From the NCBI GenBank assembly GCA_963930645.1, contig OZ005661.1, positions 238,505,861-238,569,860 of the forward strand: a DNA stretch of 64,000 nt. Reading direction: 5' to 3'. Shown piece after piece: positions 22,176 through 33,115 of the stretch. Each line of letters starts with the position of its first letter. Within the stretch, counting starts at the first letter, position 1. Origin of the DNA: Salticus scenicus. Its lineage: Eukaryota; Arthropoda; Arachnida; Araneae; Salticidae. The notes under the pieces were generated by a model. That model was not told where the DNA came from. It was given only the letters and a program-made list of their open reading frames with translations, and searched no databases. The translations under genes and the position numbers were made by a program.

Positions 22176-22743
22176 GTATTGTTACAAAATTGTAAATAAT
22201 TGTGTTTATTTTTGTATAAATTCTTTTAAAGAGGCTTAGTAAGTTGATAAAGTGCTAATTTTGTGCATTTCTAGTCGTTTTAGCGTTGAAATAGCCTTAT
22301 TTTCCCACCTTGGCGATTTTTTTTGGCGACCTTGGGGAGAAAATCCTTATTAGGGATATACCAAATATGGAAGCTCTAATCTCATTGGCTGATGAGATAC
22401 GGAAATTTCTGGAACTTTCCACACTTTTCTACAGGGGTATATAAAGGCTGTTTTCTTCGCCAAGGCTAGTTCAGTTCAGTTTTCAGCCAGCTTCGCTAGT
22501 ACTTGCATTGCTTTGAGCCTCTTTGAAAGAGACTTGCTTCAAGTGTTATTGCTATACAGTTTGTACTGTGGATTTGCCATTGACAGCTGTTGTTTAAGCA
22601 GTGTTTATTGGTTGAATTGAAGCTGATACTTGGTTTATAGACCTGTATTTTTCTGGAACTTTCTGTGAATAAATTACTGAATTTTTGTAAGTTTGGCCTT
22701 TCATTCTCGGACATCTCACGAACCCCCAAGTACGCAACAGTAT
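22176..22743 (+). mobile_element. Solo LTR, copy 1 (probably Gypsy or BEL type)
   Basis: The 560-bp unit at 22180-22739 runs from TGTTACAAAATTGTAAATAA to CCCCCAAGTACGCAACA and is flanked by GTAT (22176-22179 and 22740-22743). Inside are a TATA-like GGGTATATAAAGG near 22435, then an initiation-like CAGTTCAGTTTTCAGCC and an AATAAA near 22667, as expected for U3-R-U5. No internal coding region remains, so LTR-LTR recombination is inferred. A diverged sister lies at 59365-59959. The short reverse frame at 22496-22729 is incidental. Confidence 0.8.
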
Positions 22744-23147
22744 GTATTGTATAGCATTTTTAACTGGTTGCATTTAAATATGTAATAGATGTATTCTTTT
22801 ACTTCATTAACTACGTTTTCATTCATAAAAACTTTGCCATATGTTTCCCCTCCCATTTACGACAGAATCCGTTTTATCGGAGTTTTCGATTATCCGATTA
22901 AGCGAGGCTCTACTTTCTTTCAAATGTGCGGATTATTAGTATAAGAATCACTAAGCAACGATCTATCCTGTATTTGTGAGACTTTCGTCAATGTCTGCCT
23001 GACGCTCTTACATCAAAAGTTCTCAACGTAGAAAACTCGGCCTGTAAATGTTGTTTCTCAGAACTGAGAAAATCAGTGCGCGAAAACTAACACGGAAATT
23101 CTTTGAAGTACTGATTTTTGATTGGCTAGGGAGGAAAAAAAAAAAAA

Positions 23148-23985
23148 TACAGTAACCGTCGCTTAATAAATTCACTGGCTAATAAAATCAGCCGCTTAAT
23201 ATGATCAAATTGCCAGGACCGGAATCAAATCAATGCAAATTAATTTTAAAACCGCCGCTTAATAAAATGAACATTGCCGGTTAATAAACTCAAAATAATA
23301 ATAATAATAATAATCTCTTCAACAGCGAAAATGTCATTTATGCACACTACATTTTTTTTTTTTTTTTACGCTGTAATTTTTTATTTTTGAAATAAAATAG
23401 AAAATAAAATACAGCAATCCCTCCGTTATCTCTCTTTGTCGAAAATTTTACATTTACAGCAATTAAACACGTCCCATTACTTGTCTTAGTAATAATTTCA
23501 AGGAGTGTATTCTTCGCAAAACGCGGTAATAAGTTAAAAATTTTATTTGGTTCGCAAGTGATTTTTTTTTTTTTTTTTTTTTTTTTAAATATATGTAATG
23601 TTTAATTAAAAGTCAATACTTAGTTCTTATTCTGAAATAACTAAGAGGCAAGAAGCTCTAAAGAAAAGATTTTAAATTTAAAAGAAAATCGTGAACTTTC
23701 GGCAAAATATGGATGATTTTCCACAAAGGAGGAACGCATCAGAACTTGGGATGCGTTTAATTCACTTACTTTGAAGGAACAATCAAATAATTATTTGTTA
23801 AAAATTAATTAATATTGTTTATTAGTTCCATTATTTAATACCTTTTGAAAAAAAAAATTCCAAATTCAGGTAACAAATACCTTTTTCTTCAGTGCAGGAA
23901 CGTTCGCCGGATATAAAAATCAGCCGCTTAATAAAATCACTTTTGCTCAGAACGAATGTGACTTTAATAAGCGGCAGGTACTGTA
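23148..23985. mobile_element. TA-flanked non-autonomous DNA transposon, copy 2
   Basis: TA then CAGTAACCGTCGCTTAATAA at the left (element from 23150); GCGGCAGGTACTG then TA at the right (element to 23983). Its sequence in reverse matches 1972-3122, including TTAGTTCCATTATTTAATAC and GAACGTTCGCCGG. It carries an (AAT)n tract at 23289-23313 and T runs. Confidence 0.75.
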
Positions 23986-24118
23986 CAGAAATAAGTTGAA
24001 ATTAAACATAGAGAACAGCTGTGATTCTTAAAATGGGACTTTATATTATACGGAATATTTTCATTTATCTTATGTAACTTCGATATTGCAAAGATTTAAA
24101 ATAATGCAAGTTAAATTT

Positions 24119-24156
<38 letters not shown>

Positions 24157-24355
24157 ACTTTAAAATAAATTTACTCGCCATATATTTAGATTAGTTTTAG
24201 ATGACAAAATAAAATGAAATCGTTTTTGATTATTTAATTAAGTGAAATATAAAAAAGTCAAAATAGAACTTCTTCATAACCGTAAATAAAAATGGTAATT
24301 GAAACGCTTTTTTATGAGATATTGCAGGCATGAATAAAATTTAATATATATATAT
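23986..24355. other. AT-rich stretch without a gene
   Basis: A T homopolymer of about 29 at 24123-24151 and an (AT)n tract near 24345. No other feature. Confidence 0.4.
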
Positions 24356-26514
24356 AACTAGCTGTTACCCGCGACTTCGTTCACGTGGAAATTTTGATGT
24401 GTATGTGTGGGAACTGACGGTTTGATCATAATATGTAATGTAATGAAACCTTATCATTGTGGTGCTGTGCAAAACAGAGTCTGATAAAGTACACTCAAAA
24501 AAATTTGTAACTCATTGAAAGCCAAAATAAAATGCCAAAATAAATAAATAAAAAGTTATCGCCAACATGGCGATAAAAATTTAAAATTCGTCCATAGGGA
24601 TTCTGTACTAAAACAGTACTGCGTTGTAGAAGTATAAAAACTGGGTCGTCAATTACGAATTTTATTTCGAAACCTTTCTTTGTATGATTTTAGTTCACTA
24701 TTGCACAATATTAATCTGGTTCTAATAATAATTTGGTGACTGGTTAATTAAAATTTTAACTATGTGGTGAAATTCATATAATATTTATGAGTTTCATTCT
24801 TTTTTTTTTTTTTTTTTTTTTCCATTTCCCGGCGAATTGTTGAATAATATTTTAGTTCTTAAACAATTTTGGACGGCTTTGCCCGCTTCGCTGGCAAACT
24901 CTTTTCTATATGCTTTATGAAAAAAAAAAAAAACTGAAATCGGTCAAAAGCTTGCTTTGGGTTTCCGCTGCCTTAGGCAGCGCCTTGTTCGTCCTTGCAA
25001 TCTCCTGTCCCTATTGCCTGCGACAGTAGCCTACCCGTGGGCTTCCGTTTGGTTGCTTATCATACATAACAGTTTCGATACGGACAGTATCGAAAAATTT
25101 GAAGTAGCTCTTTTATATCTGAATCCCAGTTACATATGAACAACATTATATGTGATGTACATAATATTTGCTCTCAAGTTATTTCCTATATTTATTTGAT
25201 TTAATCAATCAACCATAGAATGACAGCAATTTCAAGCCACATATAATATTACAATATGCTATGATCGGCAACTTCCATCGCATGAGACAATTATTATTTT
25301 GTGGTTATATATACTTCATGCTTAGTTAATAGTAGTTGGTATATAGAAAAATAAATAAATTAGTATATAAACTTGATCATGGTACAGCCTTAATGCCCTT
25401 GGCGACTTTTAAATTTTTGTTGCCGTTTTAGACCAAAATATAATTTATGCGATTATTGTTCCTATACGCAAGCGAAGTGTGACGTCACTGACCGTCCGTG
25501 GATGCAAGAAAATGATTTCCTATGTCAATCGCCCATTGGATTTTTTGTAAAAAATGATTAAAAATCGAAGAAAATTATTTCCCGATTTTAATCCCCATAT
25601 TTGGGTACACATATGTATTAGTTATCATGTGCATGTGTTAGATTGAGTTATTTTGCTGTCAAATTGACAAAATTTTAATTTTAAATTTCAAAACTCTGTC
25701 GTTCTTGGCGCTTATTGTATTTGGTGATCAAAAACGTAATACGAAAATATACATACCAGATGTATATTTTCGTAATATACATTGTACGAAATATTGTTTC
25801 ATATTATTCATTACTGTCTTAAAATAAGTTGTTAAAATAACCATGATTTTTGAAAGGAATTAAATTATGTTCGCCAAATAATTTGGCGATATTTTATTTT
25901 TCTACCAAGGATGACCGATATCAAATCTATTCCGCTACAACATATTAGTATCTTATATCAGATACTTTATTTAGACATTTGAAAACAAATTTGACTTCAA
26001 ATTATGATAGAATATTTATCATTTCCCTTTTAATCAGTATATTAGTTGGATATTTATTGTGTTAATATCATCCTTTGAATTTAAATGTTTGTGTTTTCAA
26101 TCGAATATGGAAGTTTGCCATTTTTTTTTCTTCTAGAGTTTTGAAATTAAAAATTCAAATTTTGTCAATTTTACAACAAAAATAACTTAATCTAATGCAT
26201 GGACATGATAACTAATACATATCTGTACCTAAATATGCGGATTAAAATCGGGAAATATTTTTCCTCGATTTTTAATATTTTTTTACAAAAAATCCAATGG
26301 GCGTTTAACATAGGAAATATTTTTCTTGCATCCACGAACGGCCAGTGACGTCATCACTTCGCTTGCGTATTTCTTTCTATCTTTTCCTTGGCGAAAAATG
26401 TCCGATCTACTTCAGCATCAAAATTATAAAAATTTGTCAAGAATTATCAATAAGAAAATACCTTTACCATAATGCTGAATTAACTTTTATGCCAAGCGTG
26501 TTTCATCCGCCATA

Positions 26515-26549
<35 letters not shown>

Positions 26550-26975
26550 AAGTTGAGGTATATAAAAAAAATGCTGTGAAATAAAATTCAGAAGAAATAT
26601 GTTAGATTTGTAATATTACTATTTTATTTTAAAATTATAATGTGTCATTTTCTCATCGACCAATTTAACATTTAGTAATTTCTTATTTTTCGCATGAACG
26701 CATATTTCATGTTATGCTGAAAACAATAAATAAATACATCTCGTAAACTTTTTTTGGCAGCAATTAAAAATTTAAATGGCTTATATTAAGTCAATATAAG
26801 TCAATAAGTTTATTATTTTCATATTTTAATTAATTTTAAAGATTTTTTCAATTTTTTTTTTCTAAACCATCCCTGACCTATAAGGAAAAAAACAAAAAAA
26901 GAATGATCGAAATCGGTCAAGCCGTTTACGATTTTATAAATAACATACAGACAAACATTCATTTTTATATATATA
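24356..26975 (+). repeat. Retroelement-like remnant interrupted by a MITE
   Basis: It opens CTAGCTGTTACCCGCGACTT, a start seen in many dispersed arthropod non-LTR/SINE-like repeats. It closes with GAAATCGGTCAAGCCGTTTA, then AACATACAGACAAACATTC and a TATATAG run. It contains the 905-bp TGACGTCA MITE (25465-26369). No RT domain was recognised, and the open frames at 24957-25139 and 26819-27034 are unsupported. Confidence 0.4.
25465..26369. mobile_element. TGACGTCA MITE, copy A
   Basis: The ends TACGCAAGCGAAGTGTGACG / CACTTCGCTTGCGTA form a long inverted repeat (over 150 bases with mismatches, through GGATGCAAGAAA and CAATCGCCCATTGGA). The flanking bases are TA. Each arm carries TGACGTCA (25490-25497 and 26346-26353). 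A central 15-bp perfect hairpin lies at 25740-25774 (TACGAAAATATACAT / ATGTATATTTTCGTA). It is non-coding. Copy B at 41213-42081 is in inverse orientation. Confidence 0.8.
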
Positions 26976-26983
26976 GATATGTA

Positions 26984-27567
26984 GACCCCGCGACAAAAAG
27001 ATAGGTACAAAGGATTTTTTCTTTGATTTTTCATAAAATAACGTTATCTAAATTGTGCTTATCATTTATTATTATCCTAAAATAACACTATTCCCGGACT
27101 AATTTTTGTTTTAAGACTAATTTAGAAAAATTTTAAGACTAAAATTTTTCTAATTTAAGACTACACACCGTGACAAAAAGGTAGGAACAAAGTTTTTTTT
27201 TTTTTTAATTTTTGAATATGATTATTTTGAATATGAATATTTTGAATATGACGCAAATATTTAATATGTTTTTGATATGATAATATTTTGTTATAATAAT
27301 AAATTATCAGCACAATTTAGATAATGTTATTTTATGAAAAATTTAAAAACAAAAATGCTTTGTTCCTATCTTTTAGTCGCGGAGTGTAGTCTTAAATTAG
27401 AAAAATTTTAGTCATAAAACTTTTCTAAATGAGTCTTAAAACAAAAATTAGTCCGGGAATAGTGTTATTTTATGATAATAATAAATGATAAGCACAATTT
27501 AGGTAATGTTATTTTATGAAAAATCAAAGAAAAAACCCTTTGTACCTATCTTTTTGTCGCGGGGTGC
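26984..27567. mobile_element. Palindromic MITE with a relative inserted at its centre
   Basis: The outer arms (26984-27161 and 27389-27567, about 178 bp each) are inverted repeats that start CCCCGCGACAAAAAGATAGG and end at the palindrome centre in TTAAGACTA/TAGTCTTAA. The centre is occupied by the inner element 27164-27386. No ORF. Confidence 0.8.
27162..27388. mobile_element. Inner MITE of the same family (223 bp)
   Basis: TA (27162-27163) then CACACCGTGACAAAAAGGTA; CGCGGAGTG then TA (27387-27388). The ends are related to those of the outer element. The inside also shares AAATTATCAGCACAATTTAG and TGTTATTTTATGAAAAAT with the outer arms. TA duplication fits Tc1/mariner-type MITEs. Confidence 0.78.
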
Positions 27568-28126
27568 ATATATAAATAATTTTTCTGCTGCGACTCAATA
27601 GCTAATATTTTTGTAAAACATTACTCTTATACTAGTAGTTTTCTTTTAAAAAAAATTGGCCGTTAACACTTGGGGTAAGTAAAATAATAATTAAAATTTC
27701 GTGAACATTACGAACAATTTTTTTTCTCCGCTTACTTATACGTGAAAAGAATTTATTCCAGAGTCAAATTTTTTGAAATTGATTTTTGCTATAATTGCAC
27801 ATTTTGAGGTCATTCCAATCAAATCAGGTTTTTAGTGGCTGGTTTGTGTTTCTGTTATCAGCCTACCTGAAATATATAAAGCGAAATTTTTTATTGAAAC
27901 ACGAAAATTAGTTTGTGTTCAGGGACCTACAAAAGAATTAACAATTTGATTTTCCTTTACATGAACAATTCTAACAAACAGTACTATAAAGGAATTTATT
28001 TAAATAATATGAGTGCAGCAGATTTGCTATTCGTCCTGAGAGGACTAATCTGTATCACAGAACACGGATAGTTAAAAATAAAAATAGAGTGAAAAGAGAT
28101 AAAAAAAAAAAAAAAATTTAAGTCAA
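27568..28126. repeat. Spacer with a diverged R2-like fragment
   Basis: About 27735-27935 resembles the first 250 bases of family R2 (GTCAAATTTT, TTTTGAGGTC, GTTTTTAGTGGCTGGTTTGT, TGTTATCAGC) with heavy divergence. Nothing coding. Confidence 0.45.
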
Positions 28127-29102
28127 TTTAAATTAATGAAATTTGACAGATATCGTTTAAAAAAAATCAAGATTTTTATCCCTTCTGCATTTTTCTATGC
28201 TAATTAAAAAACCATCTAACATAACTTTTATTCCAAAAGACGTTAGACCGTTCAAAACTGGTATATGTAGATTTTGGGGGTCTACAAATCGAATGAGGAT
28301 ATTTTGAAAATGTAAAATTATTAGGAGGGTTGGGTGAAAACGGGATGGGAGGGGAAAAAAAAAAAATAGAAATTTAATTAGACCATTTTTCGAAAGTGTA
28401 AAATTATTAGGAGGGGCGGAAAGGAGGGGGGAAGGGGGCAAAAAAATATAAATTGAGTTAGACTGATCAAAATTGGTATATTGTAGATTTTGGGGGGTCT
28501 ACAAATCGAATGAGGATATTTTCAAAAGTGTAAAATTATTATAAGGGGCGGGAAGGGGGGGCGGAGGGGGTCAAAAAATAGGAATTGCGTTAGACCGTTC
28601 AAAATAGGTATGTATAAGACTTAGGGGCCTACTAGTCGAATGACTATATTTTACAAAGTGTAAAATTATTAGAAGGGGTGGGAAGGGAGGCGAATGGACA
28701 AAATTTTAGAAACAGAATTCAAGCATTGAAAATTGGTAGTATTAGACTAAAAGATGAAGACTTCATAAATTGGTTGCGTATATTTTCGAAAATATAGAAT
28801 TATTAGGAGGGATGGTAGAGAACTATTAGGTGGACCCGGTGCAGTTTTTACCCGATCAGAAACAACTTTTTTTTTTTAATTTCTTTTCCTAAAAATAAAC
28901 GTTTATGAGTGATAATATGCAATTTTGAGAAATCGTTAATTATAGTGATTCATTTAAAAATAGTGACCTGTTAGCGGGCGAAGTTCACTAGTTTAAATTA
29001 AGAAAATTTGACAGATATCTTTTAAAAAAATTATTTTTATCCCTTCTGCATTTTTCTATGCGAATTCAAAAACCATCTACCATAACTTTTATTCCAGAAG
29101 AC
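28127..29102. repeat. Direct repeats of about 110 bp flanking a G-rich tandem array
   Basis: 28127-28241 and 28992-29102 match closely (TTTGACAGATATC, TTTTTATCCCTTCTGCATTT, AACCATCTA.CATAACTTTTATTCCA). Between them at 28244-28850 are four to five units of about 130 bp, each with TTAGACYGWTCAAAA, GTAGATTTTGGGG, ACAAATCGAATGA, GTGTAAAATTATTA and a G-rich run. At 28970-28992 AGCGGGCGAAGTTCACTAGT suggests a reverse retroelement start. Reverse frame 28157-28441 is incidental. Confidence 0.6.
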
Positions 29103-29640
29103 TTTTATAATACAATAATAAATACGAAATCCTTTTATGTTCGAAAACATTATTAAATTTTTAAATACTTGTTAAATTTTAAGAATTTATATTTAAAATT
29201 TATTTTCTAAACCAAAGTTTTAATTTTTATGTGACCGTAATTATGTAATAACTCCTAATAAATTTCCATAAGGAAAAACCCAAAAGTATCCAAATAGATA
29301 TTAGATAAGCGAAAAAAAAAAAAAAAAATTACGATTTAAAAATGGATAAAATAAGAAAAACAAAACTTCTGTAAACATGTCCTACGTGCAAAAAGTTTAT
29401 TTTTCTTTAACGGTTATTTTTAAATCAAAACATTTTTCCGAGCGCCCTTTGAACATTAATTAAGCAATAAATTTAACTGAAGTATACATAAAAGATACAC
29501 TGTTGAAGATAGTGTTTTAGATATTTGTGGGGTATTTTTAGCACTGGAGAAGTTAAAAGATAATATTTCAAATTGCGTAAGTCAGATATACTAAACAACT
29601 GATCTAATTCTTACGTTCTTCTATAATAATAAGTAACAAC
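29103..29640. other. No gene seen
   Basis: AT-rich spacer with an A run near 29314; nothing recognised. Confidence 0.35.
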
Positions 29641-31053
29641 TAGTATGTTGTGGTCACCACATGACTTTCTTGTATATTTTCCTATACAAATTCACTCAGC
29701 AAAAATAATTTATTAAAATTATTAATTAAAAAAAAATATCTTCCTTGATAATGCAGACGATTTCCATATTAGAGATTTCCATTATTTACATATTAAGTTG
29801 TTTAACACTAAATATCCAAAAAAAAGTCAATTTTATTCTCAATATTATTTTATTTTATTTTTGTATTTATTTTATTATTTTATTTATTTATTTATTTACT
29901 TTTGTTAAAAATGAAAAAAAAAAATCGATAACTTTATTTTAAATTATCGCAGATCGATGGTTCAACCATTCGTTTTAAAGGTATTGGCGAGCTCTTTTGA
30001 AAGATACCCATCATGAAAATTTACTCCCCTCGAGGGGGGACTTCCCCCCCCCGCAGGGGGTGGGCGAGGCTCCTACATACATACTTTTTTTTTTTTCCAG
30101 TTGATTATCTCTATTACAAATAATTCTTTTTAAATGTCATAATGATTATTAAAAACATAATTCTCTTTATGCACATTTATACAAAATTTTGTCCTATACC
30201 ACCATGTTAAAAATTTTGAAAAAGCGGGATGGCAACGCAAGCTGTTGGTCAATTTTTACCAAAAGTTGATAGACACTAATTTATGTCAATGTGTAACTAC
30301 ATACCAATTTGTATGAAATTCTGTGCAGTAGTACCTGCGATACAGTCGCAACAAAATTTTGTCACACACATTTTTTTTTTTTTTTTTCCCAGCATATGAA
30401 TAATAGATACCAATTTTATGTAGAAAGTTATTTAAATATAATCTATAAAAATGCCTCTCATAAAACACAACGCATTGGAATTTTTTTGGGGTGTTCAAGT
30501 ACACAAACCAGTTGTGCTATTTATACCGTTTTAAATAGGAAACATGACGTACTGAATTTTAATAACATGTATCATTTTGAAGTAATTCTAAAAATATATT
30601 GGATGTTACAGGCGGACAGAAAGACTGATTAATAGAGTAATTCAAATCATAATCGCACTTAAATATTGTTAAGAAAGTGTTAAAAATGCTTAATAAAAAA
30701 GAAAATGCAATTAAAGCAATTTTCAGTTATCGCCATTAATGTATGCACATATAAATAATAAATGTCATTTCCATTATGATTTTCGCTAAATAAAAGAATT
30801 AAATTATGATTTAATAAAATAACTCTCATAGTATACGCAATGCTTTATGGAATGTTTTCGGATGTCCGGTCCCCATACACAAACCAATGTTAATATTGAC
30901 TCCATTTTTAATAGGGAACATCCCATTGTGAACTTGAATAACATAAATCAGTTTCAAGGAATTTTATGGATATTTACAGGAGTTAGAGCACATACAGACA
31001 GACTGACAGATAAACAGAAATTATAATTGGAAAATGTTAAAAAATCTTAGATT
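29641..31053 (-). repeat. Mosaic repeat of families R2/R3, reverse orientation
   Basis: It begins GTATGTTGTGGTCACCACAT, then GACTTTCTTGTATAT, the R3-type end. Within 29740-30080 it matches the R2 core seen at 42560-42850 in reverse (GATCGATGGTTCAACCATTC, AGATACCCATCATGAAAATT, GAGGCTCCTAC). 30150-31050 contains further diverged modules, including two similar passages around 30470-30600 and 30860-30990. Open frames here are incidental. Confidence 0.55.
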
Positions 31054-31443
31054 CCTAAAAACTTTCGGGGGGGGGGGGGCTCGGTAGCCCAGTCGGTAGA
31101 GCCAGGGCATCCTAGAACATCTTTATTCAAGATGGCCTTGGTAGAGCGCCGAGCCCGTAATTGGAAGATTGCGGGTTCGGTACTCGAGCGGGACCGTCGT
31201 GTACACCAATGGTGTCTGATGCACGTAAAATCCGCCGTGGCCGCAATGTCCTCCACATGTTCCCATCAAAATTATACCTCTGGGGGTCAACGAAGTGGAG
31301 GAACCATCCCCTTCGTGGAAGATCAAAATTGTGATGGCATGGCTCCAGCCCATCCTTAGGGGAGTGTCCCAGACCGTCGCCAATCGTCCATTGCGCAGCA
31401 TTAGTGCGACGGTAAAATCAACCAACTAACCTAAAAACTTTCG
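31054..31443 (+). mobile_element. Full-length tRNA-derived SINE
   Basis: The 362-bp unit at 31068-31429 is flanked by the exact 14-bp duplication CCTAAAAACTTTCG (31054-31067 and 31430-31443). After a G run it has a box A-like TAGCCCAGTCGG, a second similar block (CCTTGGTAGAGCGCCGAGCC) and a box B-like GCGGGTTCGGTACTC, the RNA polymerase III promoter parts expected in a tRNA-derived SINE. The body is GC-rich compared with its surroundings. The tail is GTGCGACGGTAAAATCAACC. Small open frames on both strands are non-functional. Confidence 0.85.
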
Positions 31444-31488
31444 ATTTCCTGTTATTAACGGATTTACATTTTTTAACATGAACTGAAC

Positions 31489-31522
<34 letters not shown>

Positions 31523-32166
31523 CTTTTTTAAGAAAATGTCTGTTTGTGTGTGTATGACAAAAACTTTCTAGCAGCTGCATAATGCTTCCATAAAACTTTA
31601 TTTAGTTGCAATTTAGCATAAATTGGTGTTTTACAAAATCGACCATTCGGTGGCGCTGATATGCTGTAGTTTACTTTCTTTTTCAGTTTTTATAAATGTG
31701 AAATGTACAAGCCCCGTTTTTAATTATCGCCCCATTTTCTCAGTTATTTTTTCAGAAAAGCTCCATTATTAGAAAGGGTAGAGACGGACGGATGTGCAAC
31801 TATAAATTTATGTAGAGGTTTTATAAATAAAATATTGTTATTATTATTATTATTTTTAATAAATTGCAAATGAAACTTAAACCTACGTTTATATTTTTAT
31901 TCACTTGTTTATTTGCTGTGTACTAAGGCAATTTTTATTATTGTAACTTCTGTGGGATAAGAGAAAAATATTTTAATTGATTATGTACACTTTTTAGTAG
32001 TTACATACAAATGCACTATGCATTATTTATTATTTTTTGTTGAAAATCTTTGAGTTTTTAATGCAATAATTTTATAATGACTAACGTTATCCGCTCCCCT
32101 TCCCCCCATTCCCCATGCAGAAAGAAACAAAGAAAAATTATTCAGTTTGCATGAATTATAAAGCAC
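31444..32166. repeat. R3-like fragment and AT-rich spacer
   Basis: 31444-31720 resembles R3 modules (GAAAATGTCTGTTTGTGTGT, CATTCGGTGGCGCTGATATG) with a T homopolymer of about 29 at 31494-31522. 31720-32166 shows nothing beyond an (ATT)n tract near 31840. Confidence 0.45.
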
Positions 32167-32343
32167 CCATTATACTGTTTAAAAAAAAAAAAAAATCTAA
32201 AATAGGTAAAAGTTTGTAAGATATTTGGGTAAAGCAATGTTCCAAATTGGAAAGTACTGTTTATAACCCAAAATTCCAACCTAAATTGGATACGAGACCA
32301 ATTTGGGACAGAATTGTTTTGGGGTTTATTTTTTGCAGTGTAC
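32167..32343. mobile_element. Short MITE, copy 1 (about 177 bp)
   Basis: It begins TATACTGTTTAAAAAAAA and ends TTTTTTGCAGTGTA, an imperfect inverted end of type TACACTGCAAAAAA. The left 100 bases (TAAGATATTTGGGTAAAGCA, TTATAACCCAAAATTCC) recur inverted at 33535-33662. Borders are approximate. Confidence 0.55.
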
Positions 32344-32420
32344 ATACGTATACATACGAAATGTCTACATTTTGCTTAGATCATCTACGCATGTTAATTT
32401 TTTTTTTTTTTTTTTTTTTA

Positions 32421-33112
32421 GTGCTAGAGGCCTATTTCAGTCGGTACAGTTGTCGAATTTTTATACGTCACTCTTAATAGTGCTAAGGGCCTATTTCAGT
32501 CGGTTTATTGAATGGGGATTTATTGAATGAAGTCCCCCCAAGGCACAAATTTGACACGAGTCCCCCCCCTAGGCCCAACTTTGACATGAGTCCCCCCCCA
32601 AGGTACCCCTATTTCAGTCGGTACAGCGTTGTCGAATTTTTATAATACACTCTTAATAGTGCTAAGGGCCTATTTCAGTCGGTTTATTGAATGGGGATTT
32701 ATTGAATGAAGTCCCCCCAAGGCACAACTTTGACATGAGTCCTCCCCCAGGCCCAACTTTGACATGAGTCCCCCCAAGGTACCCCTATTTCAGTCGGTAC
32801 AGCGTTGTCGAATTTTTATACGTCACTCTTAATAGTGCTAAGGGCCTATTTCAGTCGGTTTATTGAATGGGGATTTATTGAATGAAGTCCCCCCAAGGCA
32901 CAAATTTGACATGAGTCCCCCCCCAGGCACAACTTTGACACGAGTCCCCCCAAGGCCCAACTTTGACATGAGTCCCCCCCCAGGCCCAACTTTGACATGA
33001 GTTCCCCCAAGGCCCAACTTTGACATGAGTCCCCCCCAAGGTACAACTTTGACATGAGTCCCCCCCCCAAGGCACACCTTTGACATGAGTCCCCCCCCAA
33101 GGCACACCTCCC
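32421..33112. repeat. Two-level C-rich minisatellite
   Basis: A long unit of about 176-179 bp recurs three times (GTCGAATTTTTATA at 32452, 32631 and 32807; AGGGCCTATTTCAGTCGGTT each time). Each long unit carries short units of about 25-29 bp, AAGGCACAACTTTGACATGA plus GTCCCCCCC. The third unit has expanded to about eight of them. Variable C-run length suggests slippage. Confidence 0.88.
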
Positions 33113-33115
33113 CCT

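Larger units (their letters stand above)
16631..22913. mobile_element. Pogo/Tigger-like non-autonomous element split by two LTR insertions
   Basis: The left end AGCAGAGTCCCGGTTAACCG abuts Copia-2, and the right end read in reverse is AGTAGAGCCTCGCTTAATCG (about 22894-22913). These are imperfect inverted ends of the pogo/Tigger style (GAGYCYCGSTTAACCG). Subterminal repeats CGCTTAACCGAG and GATTATCCGATTAAGC support it. Removing Copia-2 and the solo LTR leaves roughly 0.8-0.9 kb with no transposase. The exact outer borders and TA duplication are uncertain. Confidence 0.55.

Noticed and set aside
30309..30632. 107-codon plus-strand frame
   Set aside because: It lies within an R2/R3 repeat mosaic and its other copies do not keep the frame.
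31054..31443. A functional tRNA gene
   Set aside because: Box A and B-like parts exist, but there is no cloverleaf of normal spacing, and the unit has SINE features (target duplication, tail).
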